DNA of 43,151 nt from Gemmatimonadota bacterium (GCA_003251175.1 QKHC01000015.1:1-43151), one strand, 5' to 3'. Positions 15,325 through 24,680 are shown, counted from the stretch's first letter. Translations and numbers: made by a program. The notes: generated from the letters alone by a model not told the origin.

Positions 15325-16791
15325 CTACGCGGCGGACCCCGCGTCGAGACCGGGTTCGGCCTCCCGCGGCAGCTTCACCGTGAAGGCCGTGCCGCGGCCG
15401 GGACGGCTCTGCACTTCGATCGAGCCGCCGTGTGCCTCGGCGATCCACTTGCAGATCGCGAGACCCAGCCCCGCCCCCGCCCGGTCTTCGGTGCGCGTGC
15501 GCGCGGTGTCGGCGCGCCAGAAGCGATCGAACACGTGCGGCAGGTCGCCCGCCGCGATGCCGATCCCGCTGTCGGCGACGGTCATGGCGATGCGGCCGTC
15601 GTCCAGCTCGAGCCGCAGCCGCACGCGTCCACCCGGCGGCGTGTACTTGACGGCGTTGGTCAACAGGTTCAGCAGCAGCTGGCGGATGCGACTGCGGTCC
15701 ACCGCCACCACCACGGGTGCGGCGGGCGTCACCGCGTCGAGGGTGAGCCCGGCGGGCTCGGCGAGCAGCTCACCCGTCTCACGCACCTCCTCGACGATCT
15801 CCCGCAGATCGACGAGCTCACGATGCAGTGGGGCGCGCCCTTCGTCGACGCGCGCAAGCGTGAGCAGGGTATCGACGAGCTCGGTCATGCGGTTGACTTC
15901 CTGCAGCGCTTCCTCGAGTGTGGCGAGGACGTCGGGGGGCAGCTCGGGGGTCGTGATGGCGCGCTCCACGCCGCCGCGCAGCACGGTCAATGGCGTCTTC
16001 AGCTCATGACTCGCGTCGGCGGTGAAGCGCCGCAGCGCGCTGAAGCTCCGCTCCAGGCGGCCCATCATCTCATTGAGGGTTGCCGCCAGTCGGCCCAGCT
16101 CGTCACGCTCGATCGGGACGGCCAGGCGCCGATGCAGGCTGCGTCCGTCGGTGATTTCGCGCACCTCGGTGATGATCTCGTCCACGGGCGCCAGGGCCCG
16201 GCCCGCTATCCACGAGCCCACGAGATAGGCGATCAGCAACCCGAACGGCAGGGTCAGCGCGTAAGTCCCGAGCAGCTGCCGCAACTGCAGCGTCGCGGCC
16301 GCCGTCGGGGCGGCTGCGAGCACCGCCCCCAACTCCGCACCGGCACCGATTACCGGCCGCACGACGTAGCGCAGTGTGGGTCCGAGGGGCTGGATCGTGA
16401 CGGTGTCCGCCACCGATGATCGCGAGTCGCGCGCCAGTCGCGCGAGCTGTTCGAACTCGTTGATCCGCGCGCGCGCCTGCGCCGAGGCGAAGAGCACGCG
16501 GCCCTCAGTGTGCGTGATAATGAGAAAATCCGGAACGGCGTCCAGCGTCGCCGTCAGCTCCGCCACGAGCGCGGGGCGGCCCGCCGCATCCCGCTGCAGC
16601 ACAACCCCACCGGCCCGGTAGACGCCGGCCAGGATTCCGACGGTGAGATCGGCTTCGGAGGTGATCCGCCGATCCAGCTCCTCGAACGCGGCGCGGTGGC
16701 TGGCGACATACACAACGGCCGCGAATGCCGCGAGCGTCAGTGTGAGGGCGGTCGTGTACCAGGCGGTGAGGCGTCCGCGAACGGTCGCCAT
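15325..16791 (-). CDS. membrane sensor histidine kinase (HAMP-HisKA-HATPase)
   Basis: 488 residues. Two membrane helices (about 12-31 and 174-195) enclose a periplasmic sensor region of about 140 residues; then a HAMP linker, the phospho-acceptor H-box DASHELKTPLTV with His262, and an ATPase domain with DSGIGIA and GAGLGLAI boxes. It autophosphorylates and should phosphorylate the OmpR-type regulator encoded one base upstream. The ATG at 16791 follows the regulator's TGA directly. The sensor domain has no motif I recognise. It ends 175 bp before tonB. Pairing with the regulator is the standard order, yet a second kinase lies on the other side of the regulator. Confidence 0.93.
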   Translation of the reverse strand: MATVRGRLTAWYTTALTLTLAAFAAVVYVASHRAAFEELDRRITSEADLTVGILAGVYRAGGVVLQRDAAGRPALVAELTATLDAVPDFLIITHTEGRVLFASAQARARINEFEQLARLARDSRSSVADTVTIQPLGPTLRYVVRPVIGAGAELGAVLAAAPTAAATLQLRQLLGTYALTLPFGLLIAYLVGSWIAGRALAPVDEIITEVREITDGRSLHRRLAVPIERDELGRLAATLNEMMGRLERSFSALRRFTADASHELKTPLTVLRGGVERAITTPELPPDVLATLEEALQEVNRMTELVDTLLTLARVDEGRAPLHRELVDLREIVEEVRETGELLAEPAGLTLDAVTPAAPVVVAVDRSRIRQLLLNLLTNAVKYTPPGGRVRLRLELDDGRIAMTVADSGIGIAAGDLPHVFDRFWRADTARTRTEDRAGAGLGLAICKWIAEAHGGSIEVQSRPGRGTAFTVKLPREAEPGLDAGSAA

Positions 16792-16792
16792 G

Positions 16793-17461
16793 TCACGCCT
16801 TCAGCACGTATCCCACACCGCGAACGGTGTGAATCAGCTTCGGTCGGCTGCCCTGGTCGATCTTCTTCCGCAACCGGTTGATCACGACGTCCACGATGTT
16901 CGTGCCGGGATCGAAGTGGTAGTCCCAGGCGTATTCGGTGATCAGCGTACGGGACATGACGTGTCCGTGGTGGCGCATCAGGTACTCCAGCACCGCGTAC
17001 TCTTTGGGGGTCAGCTCGATGGTCCGCTCTCCCCGCCGCACCTCGCGACTGCCGCTGTCGAGGGTCAGGTCGGCCACCCGGAGCACGGGAGGGGCGATGG
17101 CCTTGGGACGGCGGCCCAGCGCCTCCACGCGGGCAAGCAGCTCCTCCAAGGCGAACGGTTTCGTCACGTAGTCATCGGCGCCCATGCGCAGGGCCTGGAC
17201 CTTGAAATCCACCGCGTCCTGCGCCGTGAGCACCAGAATCGGCAGCGTCACCCCGCGGTCCCGCAGTGTGCGCAGCACTTCCTGGCCGCTCAATCCCGGC
17301 AGCCGCAGATCGAGCACCACCAGGTCGTGGCGGCCGGCGGCCGCCACGGCGAGACCCTCGGCGCCGTCCGCCACCAGGTCGACCTGATAGCGCGCTTCCT
17401 CGAGTCCGCGCTTGACGTACTGGCCGACCGTGCGGTCGTCTTCAATCACCAGGATCTTCAT
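16793..17461 (-). CDS. OmpR/PhoB-family response regulator
   Basis: 222 residues: receiver domain at 1-118 with acidic pocket Glu7-Asp8-Asp9, phosphorylation site Asp51 (VVLDLRLPG), Lys101 (VTKPF) and a C-terminal winged-helix DNA-binding domain (ELTPKEYAVLEYLMRH, then HTVRGVGYVL). It is a cytosolic transcription factor. The ATG overlaps the stop of the upstream kinase gene by 4 bp (ATGA), and its stop is one base from the downstream kinase gene. It may therefore take input from both kinases. Targets are unknown; the neighbouring ABC importer and TonB operons are candidates by position only. Confidence 0.95.
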   Translation of the reverse strand: MKILVIEDDRTVGQYVKRGLEEARYQVDLVADGAEGLAVAAAGRHDLVVLDLRLPGLSGQEVLRTLRDRGVTLPILVLTAQDAVDFKVQALRMGADDYVTKPFALEELLARVEALGRRPKAIAPPVLRVADLTLDSGSREVRRGERTIELTPKEYAVLEYLMRHHGHVMSRTLITEYAWDYHFDPGTNIVDVVINRLRKKIDQGSRPKLIHTVRGVGYVLKA

Positions 17462-19008
17462 GCGACGGGCAGGTACACCTTGAAGTCGCTGCCGATACCG
17501 ATCTGCGATTCGACTTCGATGCGTCCGCGATGCTCGGCGATGATGCCGTAGCAGATCGACAGGCCGAGACCGGTGCCGCGCCCCTGCGGTTTGGTCGTGT
17601 AGAACGGCTCGAAGATCTTCGAGATGTCCTGTGGCTCGATCCCGGCTCCCTGATCAATGAACTCGATCAGCACTTCGTCGCCGCGATCCGGGTTCATGCC
17701 TGACCGGACCGTCAGCGTGCCGCGGGAGTTCATGGCGTCCATGGCGTTCAGCATCAGCGCCATGAAGCCCTGGACCAGCCGCTCCGGATCGCCACTGACG
17801 GATGGCAGCCTCGGGGTGAGCTCGCGCACGACCGTCAGCCGCTTGAAGCGCTCGTGGTACTTGAGCAGGAACAACGTCTGCTCGACGAGTGCGTTGACGT
17901 CGAGCGAACGGGCGGCGCCGGGCTTCGCCCGGGCGAAATCGAGCAGTCCGTCCACGATGCGCCTGCAGCGCTGCACTTCGGCATCGATGATCCGCAGATA
18001 CTCTTCCACCGACTGGCGATCGGCGGGGGGCAGCTCGTCGATCCGGTGCGACAGCGCCTCGGCGCAGGCGAGGATCGTGGCCAGCGGATTGTTGATCTCG
18101 TGCATCACGCCGGCAGCCAGCTGGCCCAGCGCCGCGAGTTTCTCCGACTGCGCCAGTCGCTGCTGCGCCTGGTTCCACTCAGTCAGATCCTCCCCGATCG
18201 TGATGACGTGGCTCACCTCACCGTCATCCACCCGCATCGGAATCTTGGTGATGCGATAGTACTTCGAGCCCCCGCTGGCGAGCGATTCCATCTCCATCTG
18301 CTGCATCTCGCCGGTCTCGAATACGGAGTCGAATTCGCGCTGCAGCAGGGTGCGTGGCTGGCGATCGAGCACGTCGAAGACCTCTCGGCCCAACGCCTCC
18401 TCCCGCGAGACACCCTGCGTCCCGGTCTCGCGGTTGCGGTTCCACGCCCGAATCCGGTAGTGGCGATCGATCACATACAGGCCGACCGGGAGCGAGTCGA
18501 TGATCTTCGCCGAGAAGCTGCGCTGCGCCTCCACTTCACGCGTGCGCAACGCCACCTCGGACGCCAGGTCCTGCGACAGCTCGGTCGCCGCCACATAGGA
18601 CGCCAGAAACCCCGCCGCCGCGACCAGGGCATCGTACGCGACCGCCTCAGCGGGCCCCGAGGGCAGGACCGCCTCGATGGCGCCGAAGAGCTGTTCGTCG
18701 TGCAGCAGGGGAAGCCGCAACCGCAGCCCATCGGGCGTGGGTTCGGAGGTGACGCCCCGCAGCGCCCACTCGACGCCGGGCCGCGACGCGTCGGTCGCGG
18801 GCTCCCCGTCGACCGTCACGGGCTGATAGCCGCCTCCCTCGGGATCCCGCCACCACATGCGGCATGCCCGCAGGGCGAGGCCCGCGCGCAGCTCGAGCAG
18901 CACGGTCCGCAGGGCGTCGGCCAGGAACAGGCCGCTCGCGAGCACGGCTGCGATGCGGGCCAGGACCCGCAGGCCGGGGTGGTCGGACCGCAACGTCACG
19001 TTCGCCAT
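17458..19008 (-). CDS. soluble-type sensor histidine kinase with GAF-like and PAS domains (NtrB-like)
   Basis: 516 residues without a clear membrane helix pair. About 20-145 looks like a GAF-type domain, a short coiled segment follows, then a PAS domain at about 165-280 (SLPVGLYVIDRHYRIRAWNR), and the kinase core: H-box AAGVMHEINNPLATI with His303, and ATPase boxes FIDQGAGI and GRGTGLGLSI. HEINNPLA is typical of NtrB-class kinases, which normally pair with other regulator types. Here the only regulator is OmpR-like, overlapping by 4 bp. The gene lies 49 bp downstream of the sugar ABC permease genes on the same strand, so both groups may share a transcript and the PAS/GAF part may sense a cytosolic signal linked to that import. 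Confidence 0.92.
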   Translation of the reverse strand: MANVTLRSDHPGLRVLARIAAVLASGLFLADALRTVLLELRAGLALRACRMWWRDPEGGGYQPVTVDGEPATDASRPGVEWALRGVTSEPTPDGLRLRLPLLHDEQLFGAIEAVLPSGPAEAVAYDALVAAAGFLASYVAATELSQDLASEVALRTREVEAQRSFSAKIIDSLPVGLYVIDRHYRIRAWNRNRETGTQGVSREEALGREVFDVLDRQPRTLLQREFDSVFETGEMQQMEMESLASGGSKYYRITKIPMRVDDGEVSHVITIGEDLTEWNQAQQRLAQSEKLAALGQLAAGVMHEINNPLATILACAEALSHRIDELPPADRQSVEEYLRIIDAEVQRCRRIVDGLLDFARAKPGAARSLDVNALVEQTLFLLKYHERFKRLTVVRELTPRLPSVSGDPERLVQGFMALMLNAMDAMNSRGTLTVRSGMNPDRGDEVLIEFIDQGAGIEPQDISKIFEPFYTTKPQGRGTGLGLSICYGIIAEHRGRIEVESQIGIGSDFKVYLPVA

Positions 19009-19057
19009 CGCGAGCTAACCTAGAATCGGCGCCGGCACCGCGCCAGCCGCGCGGGGC

Positions 19058-19876
19058 TCACCGCAGCCCCGACAACTGAATCCCGCGCACGAATGCTCGC
19101 TGGGCGACGAGGAACAGCAGCAGCAGCGGCAGCACCCCCGCGACCGCAGCCGCCATCTGGTAGGGCCAGTTCGTGTAGTAGACGCCGTGGAAGCTGGCGA
19201 TTCCCAGCTCCATCACCTGCATATCGAGCGAGCGCGTCACGATCAGCGGCCACAGGAAGTTCTTCCACTGGTCCACGAAGGCGAACACGAACAGCGTGGC
19301 GAGCGCCGGCCTGGTGAGCGGCAGGATGATGCGGCGGAAAACCGTCCATTCCCCCGCGCCGTCGAGACGCGCGGCATCCTCGAGGTCGCGTGGCAGCGTC
19401 TGAAAGAACTGCCGCAACAGGAAGATGCCCCACACCGATACCACCTCGGTCGAGATCAGACCGGCATAACTGTCGACCCACCCGAGCGCATTGACGAGGA
19501 GGAAACGCGGAATCAGCAGCACGATGGTCGGCACCATCATCACCGTCAGCACCGTGAAGAAGACGCGCTCGCGGCCGGGGAACCGCAGGCGAGCGAGCGC
19601 GTACGCCGCCGTGGCGCTGGTCGCCACCTGCGCGACGGCGACGCTGCCCGCGAACACGAGACTGTTCAGAAAGAACCGCGCGAACGGCAACGCGGTGAGG
19701 GCCGCCTGATAGTTGCCAGGCCGCGGGTGGCCGGGCCAGAGCGCCGGCGGGAACCGCAGCACCTCGAACTCGTCCATCAACGACGTGGAGAGCATATAGA
19801 GGAACGGTGCCACCATCGACAGGCCCAGGAGCCCGACCAGCACCCGCCCCATCCATCGCAGCAGCCGGTCAGCCAT
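19058..19876 (-). CDS. carbohydrate ABC transporter permease, MalG type
   Basis: 272 residues with six hydrophobic helices and the EAA loop EDAARLDGAGEWTVFRRIILP-like segment at about 165-185, which docks on the ATPase. It is the second inner-membrane permease of a CUT1-type sugar importer. The start ATG at 19876 overlaps the end of the long permease gene by 8 bp. Length and motif are standard for the MalG/UgpE branch. Substrate cannot be read from it. Confidence 0.93.
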   Translation of the reverse strand: MADRLLRWMGRVLVGLLGLSMVAPFLYMLSTSLMDEFEVLRFPPALWPGHPRPGNYQAALTALPFARFFLNSLVFAGSVAVAQVATSATAAYALARLRFPGRERVFFTVLTVMMVPTIVLLIPRFLLVNALGWVDSYAGLISTEVVSVWGIFLLRQFFQTLPRDLEDAARLDGAGEWTVFRRIILPLTRPALATLFVFAFVDQWKNFLWPLIVTRSLDMQVMELGIASFHGVYYTNWPYQMAAAVAGVLPLLLLFLVAQRAFVRGIQLSGLR

Positions 19877-21707
19877 ACTCCACCCGCCGCCCCAGCAGCC
19901 GGAACTGCACCCAGGTCACGCCGAGCAGGATCACGAAGAGCGCGAGCGCCAGCGCGCTGGCGTGACCGAACTGGAGGAACTCCCATGCCGTCTGATAAAT
20001 GCGATAGACGATCACATCGGTGGCGTGCAACGGCCCGCCGTCCGTGAGCACATAGATGTACGTGAAGACCTGGAATGAGCCGATCACGCCGGTCACCAGG
20101 ACGAACAGCGTGACGGGCCGAAGCAGCGGGAGAGTGACCCGCCAGAAGCGTTGCCAGGCATTCGCGCCATCGACCCGGGCGGCATCATGATAGACCTGCG
20201 GAATGTTCTGCAGGCCCGCGACGAAGATGGTCGTCTGGTACCCCAGCTGGACCCAGGTGCTGATCACCATCACCGCCAGCAACGCGGTGTGCGGATCGCC
20301 GAGCCAGTCCACGGCAGGCACACCCACTGCGCCCAGCACCCAGTTCACGAGGCCGAAATCGGGGCTGAGCATCCACTGCCAGACGAGGGCAACGGCGACT
20401 ACCGACGCCACGTAGGGCATGAAGAAAACCGTGCGCGCGAGGCGGGTGAGGCCGCCGTGATGCTGCAGCACCAGCGCGACGCCGAGGGCCAGCATCATCG
20501 TCACCGGCACGTACAGCGTGTACAACAGCGTGTTGCGGAGCGAGACCCACGCCAGCGGGTCAGCGGCCGCCGCGGCGAAGTTGCGCAGGCCGACGAATCG
20601 CCGCACGGGATCCAGCAGATCCCATTCGTGCAGCGACAGCCAGGCCGCGAACAGCATCGGCCCGAACGAAAAGACGACGAGGTGCAGCGCCGCCGGACCG
20701 AGGAACGCCCAGGCCGTCACGATCTCGCCCAGGCGACGCGGACTGGCGGCGGCGACGGCCCCCCACCCCGCCACCGCCACGCCCACCACACCCACCAGAG
20801 CGAGACCAAGGGCAGCGAGGGTCCATCCACCCTGGCGCGCCTCGAGCGGCACCATCGTCGCGCTGAGCCATCGCCGCCGGCCCAGCCGGATGGGGGCAAC
20901 CGCCCGGGGACCCCGCGCGGTTTCAACCCGCCGGATCATCGTTCCCTGTGCGCTGTCGGCTTCGGCCAGGGTGACACCGGTACCCTGGACGACGCGCGCG
21001 AGCTGCGCCAGCGGGACACGCGAGCGCACCACCGGGAGGCGGGCCGGCGCGTCCCCGATCAGGGTCCGGATGTCGCGCAGCGCGCGATCGCCGCTCCAGG
21101 CCGCCGCGCCGCGCACCACCGCCGCGCACATCCCGCCGTGCACCAGGGCGGCGGCGGCGAAGGTGGCCATCGTCACGCGGCGCAACCCGCGCCCCCTCCC
21201 CACTGCCCACACCCCGCCGAGCGCCGCCAGCGCGACCGCGAGCCCGGTCCACACCGGGCGTCGATCCCGGGGTGCAGAGCGACGACCGACCCACGCGGCG
21301 CCCACGACGTCCCACGCCTCTCGATCCTTGAGTGGCACGAGGGTCCCGGCACCGAGCCGCACAGGTGACTCGAGGCGCTGCAGGTCGCGCCAGGTGGCGC
21401 TCGGCAGGCCGGGCCCGCCGGCGGCGAGCAAGGGAGTACGCACCGCGTACACGTCGACCGGCGCCGACCAGCCGGGCAGCGTCCTCAGCCCACGGGCCGT
21501 CACCAGCAGCTGCCGGGGCTCGTATCCCGGGCGGCCGGGTGCCGCGGGGGTCACCAGGGCCACGTACCCGGCCACCGCGTACGCCACGCGCTCGCTGAGG
21601 CTGTCCTCGGCACGCGCCGTCGCCAGGCGGGCCGCCGCGATGGGGAGCGTGACGGCGCCGGTCCCGGCGATTGCGGCGAGAAGGCGCCAGGCGAGCTGCG
21701 GCCTCAC
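19869..21707 (-). CDS. carbohydrate ABC permease, MalF type, with a long sensor-like N-terminal extension
   Basis: 612 residues. The last 280 or so form a normal six-helix MalF/UgpA permease with its EAA loop at about 508-530 (DAARVDGANAWQRFW). The first 320 are not usual: helix 8-27, an extracytoplasmic stretch at 28-152, helices 153-170 and 177-199, a second extracytoplasmic stretch at 200-294, and helix 295-320. This resembles two Cache/CHASE-like outer segments hung on four helices, though I cannot assign a family. E. coli MalF also has extra helices and a periplasmic loop, but placed differently. The GTG at 21707 overlaps the binding-protein stop (GTGA) and no later start would keep coupling. 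The extension might hold the binding protein or sense substrate. Confidence 0.88.
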   Translation of the reverse strand: MRPQLAWRLLAAIAGTGAVTLPIAAARLATARAEDSLSERVAYAVAGYVALVTPAAPGRPGYEPRQLLVTARGLRTLPGWSAPVDVYAVRTPLLAAGGPGLPSATWRDLQRLESPVRLGAGTLVPLKDREAWDVVGAAWVGRRSAPRDRRPVWTGLAVALAALGGVWAVGRGRGLRRVTMATFAAAALVHGGMCAAVVRGAAAWSGDRALRDIRTLIGDAPARLPVVRSRVPLAQLARVVQGTGVTLAEADSAQGTMIRRVETARGPRAVAPIRLGRRRWLSATMVPLEARQGGWTLAALGLALVGVVGVAVAGWGAVAAASPRRLGEIVTAWAFLGPAALHLVVFSFGPMLFAAWLSLHEWDLLDPVRRFVGLRNFAAAAADPLAWVSLRNTLLYTLYVPVTMMLALGVALVLQHHGGLTRLARTVFFMPYVASVVAVALVWQWMLSPDFGLVNWVLGAVGVPAVDWLGDPHTALLAVMVISTWVQLGYQTTIFVAGLQNIPQVYHDAARVDGANAWQRFWRVTLPLLRPVTLFVLVTGVIGSFQVFTYIYVLTDGGPLHATDVIVYRIYQTAWEFLQFGHASALALALFVILLGVTWVQFRLLGRRVEYG

Positions 21708-23014
21708 GGTGTTTCCACCTCGTGCCGCGCGAGAATCCGATCCACGGCTCGGGCCATCTCTCTCGCGGCGGCTGCCGGGTCCTCCCCGCGCAGCGTGATG
21801 CGGTCGATGAGGTCGGGCAGGACGGCCTCGATCTCCCGCCACTGCGCGATCCGCGCCCCCCAGGGCGCTCGCCCATGTGCCGTCGCGCGCCGGAACACCG
21901 CTTCCCACCCGAGCGTATCCGCTTCAGCCATGTGCTGGGCCACCGCGGAGCGGCTGGGCAACTCCAGTCGGGCACCGGCACGGATCGCGAGCGCGAGCGA
22001 GTCGGCCAGAAACGCGGCGAGGCGCACCGAATGGCGGCGATGCGGCGCGCCGGCCGGCACCGCCAGACCCGACGCGTAGATCACCGTGGCCGGCGACGCG
22101 CCCGCGCGGTGAGGGATCTCGGCGAAGCCGATGCGCAGTCGCCCCTCCAGCACGTACGGCAGGAAGTTCGGCACCCAGAAGTGCCCGGCGGTAATCATGG
22201 CTACGCGCCCCGTGTAGAACAGGCGGAGGTTGTCGCCCAGCGAGCGGCGCAGCGTGTGAAACCGGGGCGCGATCCGGTCCTGCGTCACCCACCCGGTATA
22301 CCAGCTGATTGCCGCGACCGTGGCTGGCGAGTCGAGGCACCCCGTCGCGCGCCGGCCCCCGGGGCACAGCAGGTCTCCGCCTCCAGCCAGGATCCAGGAA
22401 TTCCACAGGAACACCCGACGGTCGAACACCGTCCCCCACTGATCCACTGTCCCGTCACCATCGGTATCGCGCGTCAGCGCCGCTGCGGCACGACGAAAGT
22501 CCTCCCACGTCCAGTCGTCCTGTGGATACGCCAGGCCGGCGCGATCGAACAGGTCCTTGTTGAAGGCGAGGACCATCGGGGTGTACCCCTTGGGCAACGC
22601 ATACACCGCCGCGCCGCGACGGAAGATGTCGAGCACCGTCGGCTCGTAGTCATCCAGCGTGATGCCGACGCGATCAAGATAGGGGCGGAGATCGAGGAGC
22701 ACGTCGCGCTGCGTGAACGCGGGGACGTCGATGTTGTCGAGAAGAAACACATCGGGTGGCGCCCCAGCAGCGATCGACGTGAGCATCCGCTCGCGATACT
22801 CCGCCTGTCCACTTCCGGCGCTCTGCTGTGTCACCCGGACCCCAGGGACGGCGTCCATGAAGGAGTCGAGCACGACCTGCTCGATCCCCGCTTCGAGATA
22901 CGAAGCCCAGTTGGCAAGCTCGAGGGTGACCGCATCGCGGGGGGCGTGGTCAGGGATGCACGCCAGCGCTCCCACGCACGGCGACAGCAGCGCCGCGGCC
23001 CACGGGAACCTCAC
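21704..23014 (-). CDS. extracellular solute-binding lipoprotein of a sugar ABC importer (family 1 type)
   Basis: 436 residues. The signal ends in lipobox ALAC (Cys19), so the protein is lipid-anchored in the periplasm. The mature part has the family pattern: LELANWASYLEAGIEQVVL near the start, GSGQAEYRERMLTSIAAGAPPDVF, AVYALPKGYTPMVLAFNKDLFD, and DWTWEDFRRAA. These are typical of MalE/UgpB-like proteins binding oligosaccharides or glycerophosphodiesters. GTG start at 23014 overlaps the ATPase gene's TGA in GTGA. It delivers substrate to the two permeases encoded next. The ligand is unknown; two large glycosidases encoded upstream of the operon hint at an oligosaccharide. Confidence 0.92.
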   Translation of the reverse strand: MRFPWAAALLSPCVGALACIPDHAPRDAVTLELANWASYLEAGIEQVVLDSFMDAVPGVRVTQQSAGSGQAEYRERMLTSIAAGAPPDVFLLDNIDVPAFTQRDVLLDLRPYLDRVGITLDDYEPTVLDIFRRGAAVYALPKGYTPMVLAFNKDLFDRAGLAYPQDDWTWEDFRRAAAALTRDTDGDGTVDQWGTVFDRRVFLWNSWILAGGGDLLCPGGRRATGCLDSPATVAAISWYTGWVTQDRIAPRFHTLRRSLGDNLRLFYTGRVAMITAGHFWVPNFLPYVLEGRLRIGFAEIPHRAGASPATVIYASGLAVPAGAPHRRHSVRLAAFLADSLALAIRAGARLELPSRSAVAQHMAEADTLGWEAVFRRATAHGRAPWGARIAQWREIEAVLPDLIDRITLRGEDPAAAAREMARAVDRILARHEVETP

Positions 23015-24078
23015 GCGCGACGCACTCCCCGGCCGTCGAACACGTGCAGGTCGCCTGCATCGATCCGCACCCCCACGCGATCGCCGACGGCCGGCGCCCT
23101 GAGACCGCGCATGCGGGCGACGAGGCGCGTGGTACCGACGTCCAGGTGGACCAGCGTCTCCGCACCCAGGGGCTCGACGATGCGCACCTGCCCCTCGCCC
23201 TGCCCGGCTCCACGCCCCCGCGCCCGCAATGCCACGTGCTCGGGGCGGACCCCGACCTGAAACGCGCCGTCGACCGTCACGTCGGTCTCCACCGTGAGTG
23301 ATCCGCCGATCAGCACGCCACGGCCACCATCAGCACGAGCGGCGTCGAAGATGTTCATCCCCGGACTGCCGATGAAGCGCGCGACGAACGTATCCGCCGG
23401 CCGCTCGTACACGTCGCGCGGCGCCCCGACCTGGCGCAGCCGCCCCTCGTGCAGCACTGCGATCCGCTCGCCCATCGTCATGGCTTCGACCTGGTCATGG
23501 GTCACGTAGAGCATTGTGGCGCCGAGGCTGCGGTGCAGCGCCAGCAATTCGGCTCGCAGCTCCCCCCGCAGCTGCGCGTCGAGGTTGGACAGCGGCTCGT
23601 CGAGGAGGAACACAGCGGGGTTCCGCACCATGGCGCGTCCCAGCGCGACCCGCTGCCGCTGGCCACCCGACAGCTCGCCAGGTCGCCGATCCAGTAGCTC
23701 GGTCAGCCCCAGGCGGGCCGCAACATCGGCCACGCGACGGGTGATCTCCGGCCTGGGAACCCGCCGCATTTCGAGGGCAAACGACAGATTGTGCCGCACG
23801 GCGAGATGCGGATACAGCGCGTAGTTCTGGAACACCATCGCGACGTCGCGCGCTCCAGGCGCCAGGCGCGTGACCTCGCGGGCGCCGATCCGGATCGTCC
23901 CCGCCGTGGGCTCCTCGAGACCGGCAACGCAGCGCAGGGCGGTGGTCTTCCCGCAGCCCGACGGTCCGAGCAGCACGAGAAACTCCCCGTCGGCGACGGC
24001 GAGCGACAGCTCGTCCAACGCCGCACGTGGCGCGCGGTCGTAGCGCTTCGTCAGGCGCTCCAGGGTGACGGCGGCCAT
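23011..24078 (-). CDS. ABC transporter ATPase, MalK/UgpC type
   Basis: 355 residues. Walker A GPSGCGKTT at 38-46, Q-loop FQNYALYPH, signature LSGGQRQRV at 136-144, Walker B FLLDEPLSNLDA from 157, and switch His in THDQVEAMTMG. A regulatory TOBE/OB domain fills the last 110 residues (FIGSPGMN onward, VGVRPEHV). It powers the sugar importer on the cytosolic face. The only good start is the ATG at 24078; the open frame upstream is antisense-like and overlaps the NTF2-like gene. Unlike many operons of this type the ATPase gene comes before the binding protein. Confidence 0.95.
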   Translation of the reverse strand: MAAVTLERLTKRYDRAPRAALDELSLAVADGEFLVLLGPSGCGKTTALRCVAGLEEPTAGTIRIGAREVTRLAPGARDVAMVFQNYALYPHLAVRHNLSFALEMRRVPRPEITRRVADVAARLGLTELLDRRPGELSGGQRQRVALGRAMVRNPAVFLLDEPLSNLDAQLRGELRAELLALHRSLGATMLYVTHDQVEAMTMGERIAVLHEGRLRQVGAPRDVYERPADTFVARFIGSPGMNIFDAARADGGRGVLIGGSLTVETDVTVDGAFQVGVRPEHVALRARGRGAGQGEGQVRIVEPLGAETLVHLDVGTTRLVARMRGLRAPAVGDRVGVRIDAGDLHVFDGRGVRRA

Positions 24079-24089
24079 GGCGCGAGCGA

Positions 24090-24617
24090 TCAGGGTCCGG
24101 ACCGAGGGAGCGAGTCCCCGGGTAACTCCTGCGTGAAAGCGAGGGAGACGATGCGCCACGTGCCCCCATCGGCCAGCAACTGGAACGCATCCACGCCGTA
24201 ATGCGTCTCGGGAGGCGCGCCCGGCATGCCGAAGGTGGCCTCGAAGGTCGCCCACACGATCGCGAGGTCGCCGTACCGACGCACCTCGTGCCGTACCATC
24301 CGCTCGGCAAACACGGCCAGGCGGTCCGGACCTTCCTCGGTGCGCGAGAGAAACGTCTCCAGGGGAATCACGTCCACCAGCGTGTCGCTGGCTCCGGGCG
24401 GGAGCCATCGGGTGGCGATCACAGCACCAGGCCAAAACGACTCGCGCAGCTCGTCCCAGGCCCGACGGCTGAAGCGACCGTAATAGGTGTCGAGCGCTGC
24501 CTGGATCGCGCTGTCCTCTTCCGCGCGGGAGTTCTCCGTGCCGCCAGGCTCGATCCGCTCAATGGAGCACCCGGCGAGGGCCACCACCACCACCACCATG
24601 AACACCAGCAGCCGCAT
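24090..24617 (-). CDS. NTF2-like (SnoaL/DUF4440-type) lipoprotein
   Basis: 175 residues. A clear lipoprotein signal (LAGC, Cys17) is followed by an NTF2-like fold pattern: AIQAALDTYYGRFSRRAWDEL (a helix), FWPGAVIATRW, a middle part with HEVRRYGDLAIVWATFEATF and the closing GGTWRIVSLAFTQE strand. Such cone-shaped domains bind small ligands or act as enzymes; no active residue can be assigned. It starts at the ATG at 24617 with GGGAGG 6 bp before and ends 11 bp before the ATPase gene, so it heads the ABC importer operon. An anchored periplasmic or outer-membrane helper in uptake is possible but unproven. Confidence 0.8.
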   Translation of the reverse strand: MRLLVFMVVVVVALAGCSIERIEPGGTENSRAEEDSAIQAALDTYYGRFSRRAWDELRESFWPGAVIATRWLPPGASDTLVDVIPLETFLSRTEEGPDRLAVFAERMVRHEVRRYGDLAIVWATFEATFGMPGAPPETHYGVDAFQLLADGGTWRIVSLAFTQELPGDSLPRSGP

Positions 24618-24680
24618 CGAGCACCTCCCCGAGCGTCGGGACGCCCAAAGTTCCCGCATTCCGGTGACTCTCGCAACGCG

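Noticed and set aside
16643-17551. 302-codon plus-strand open frame over the response regulator
   Set aside because: Antisense to a complete OmpR-type regulator.
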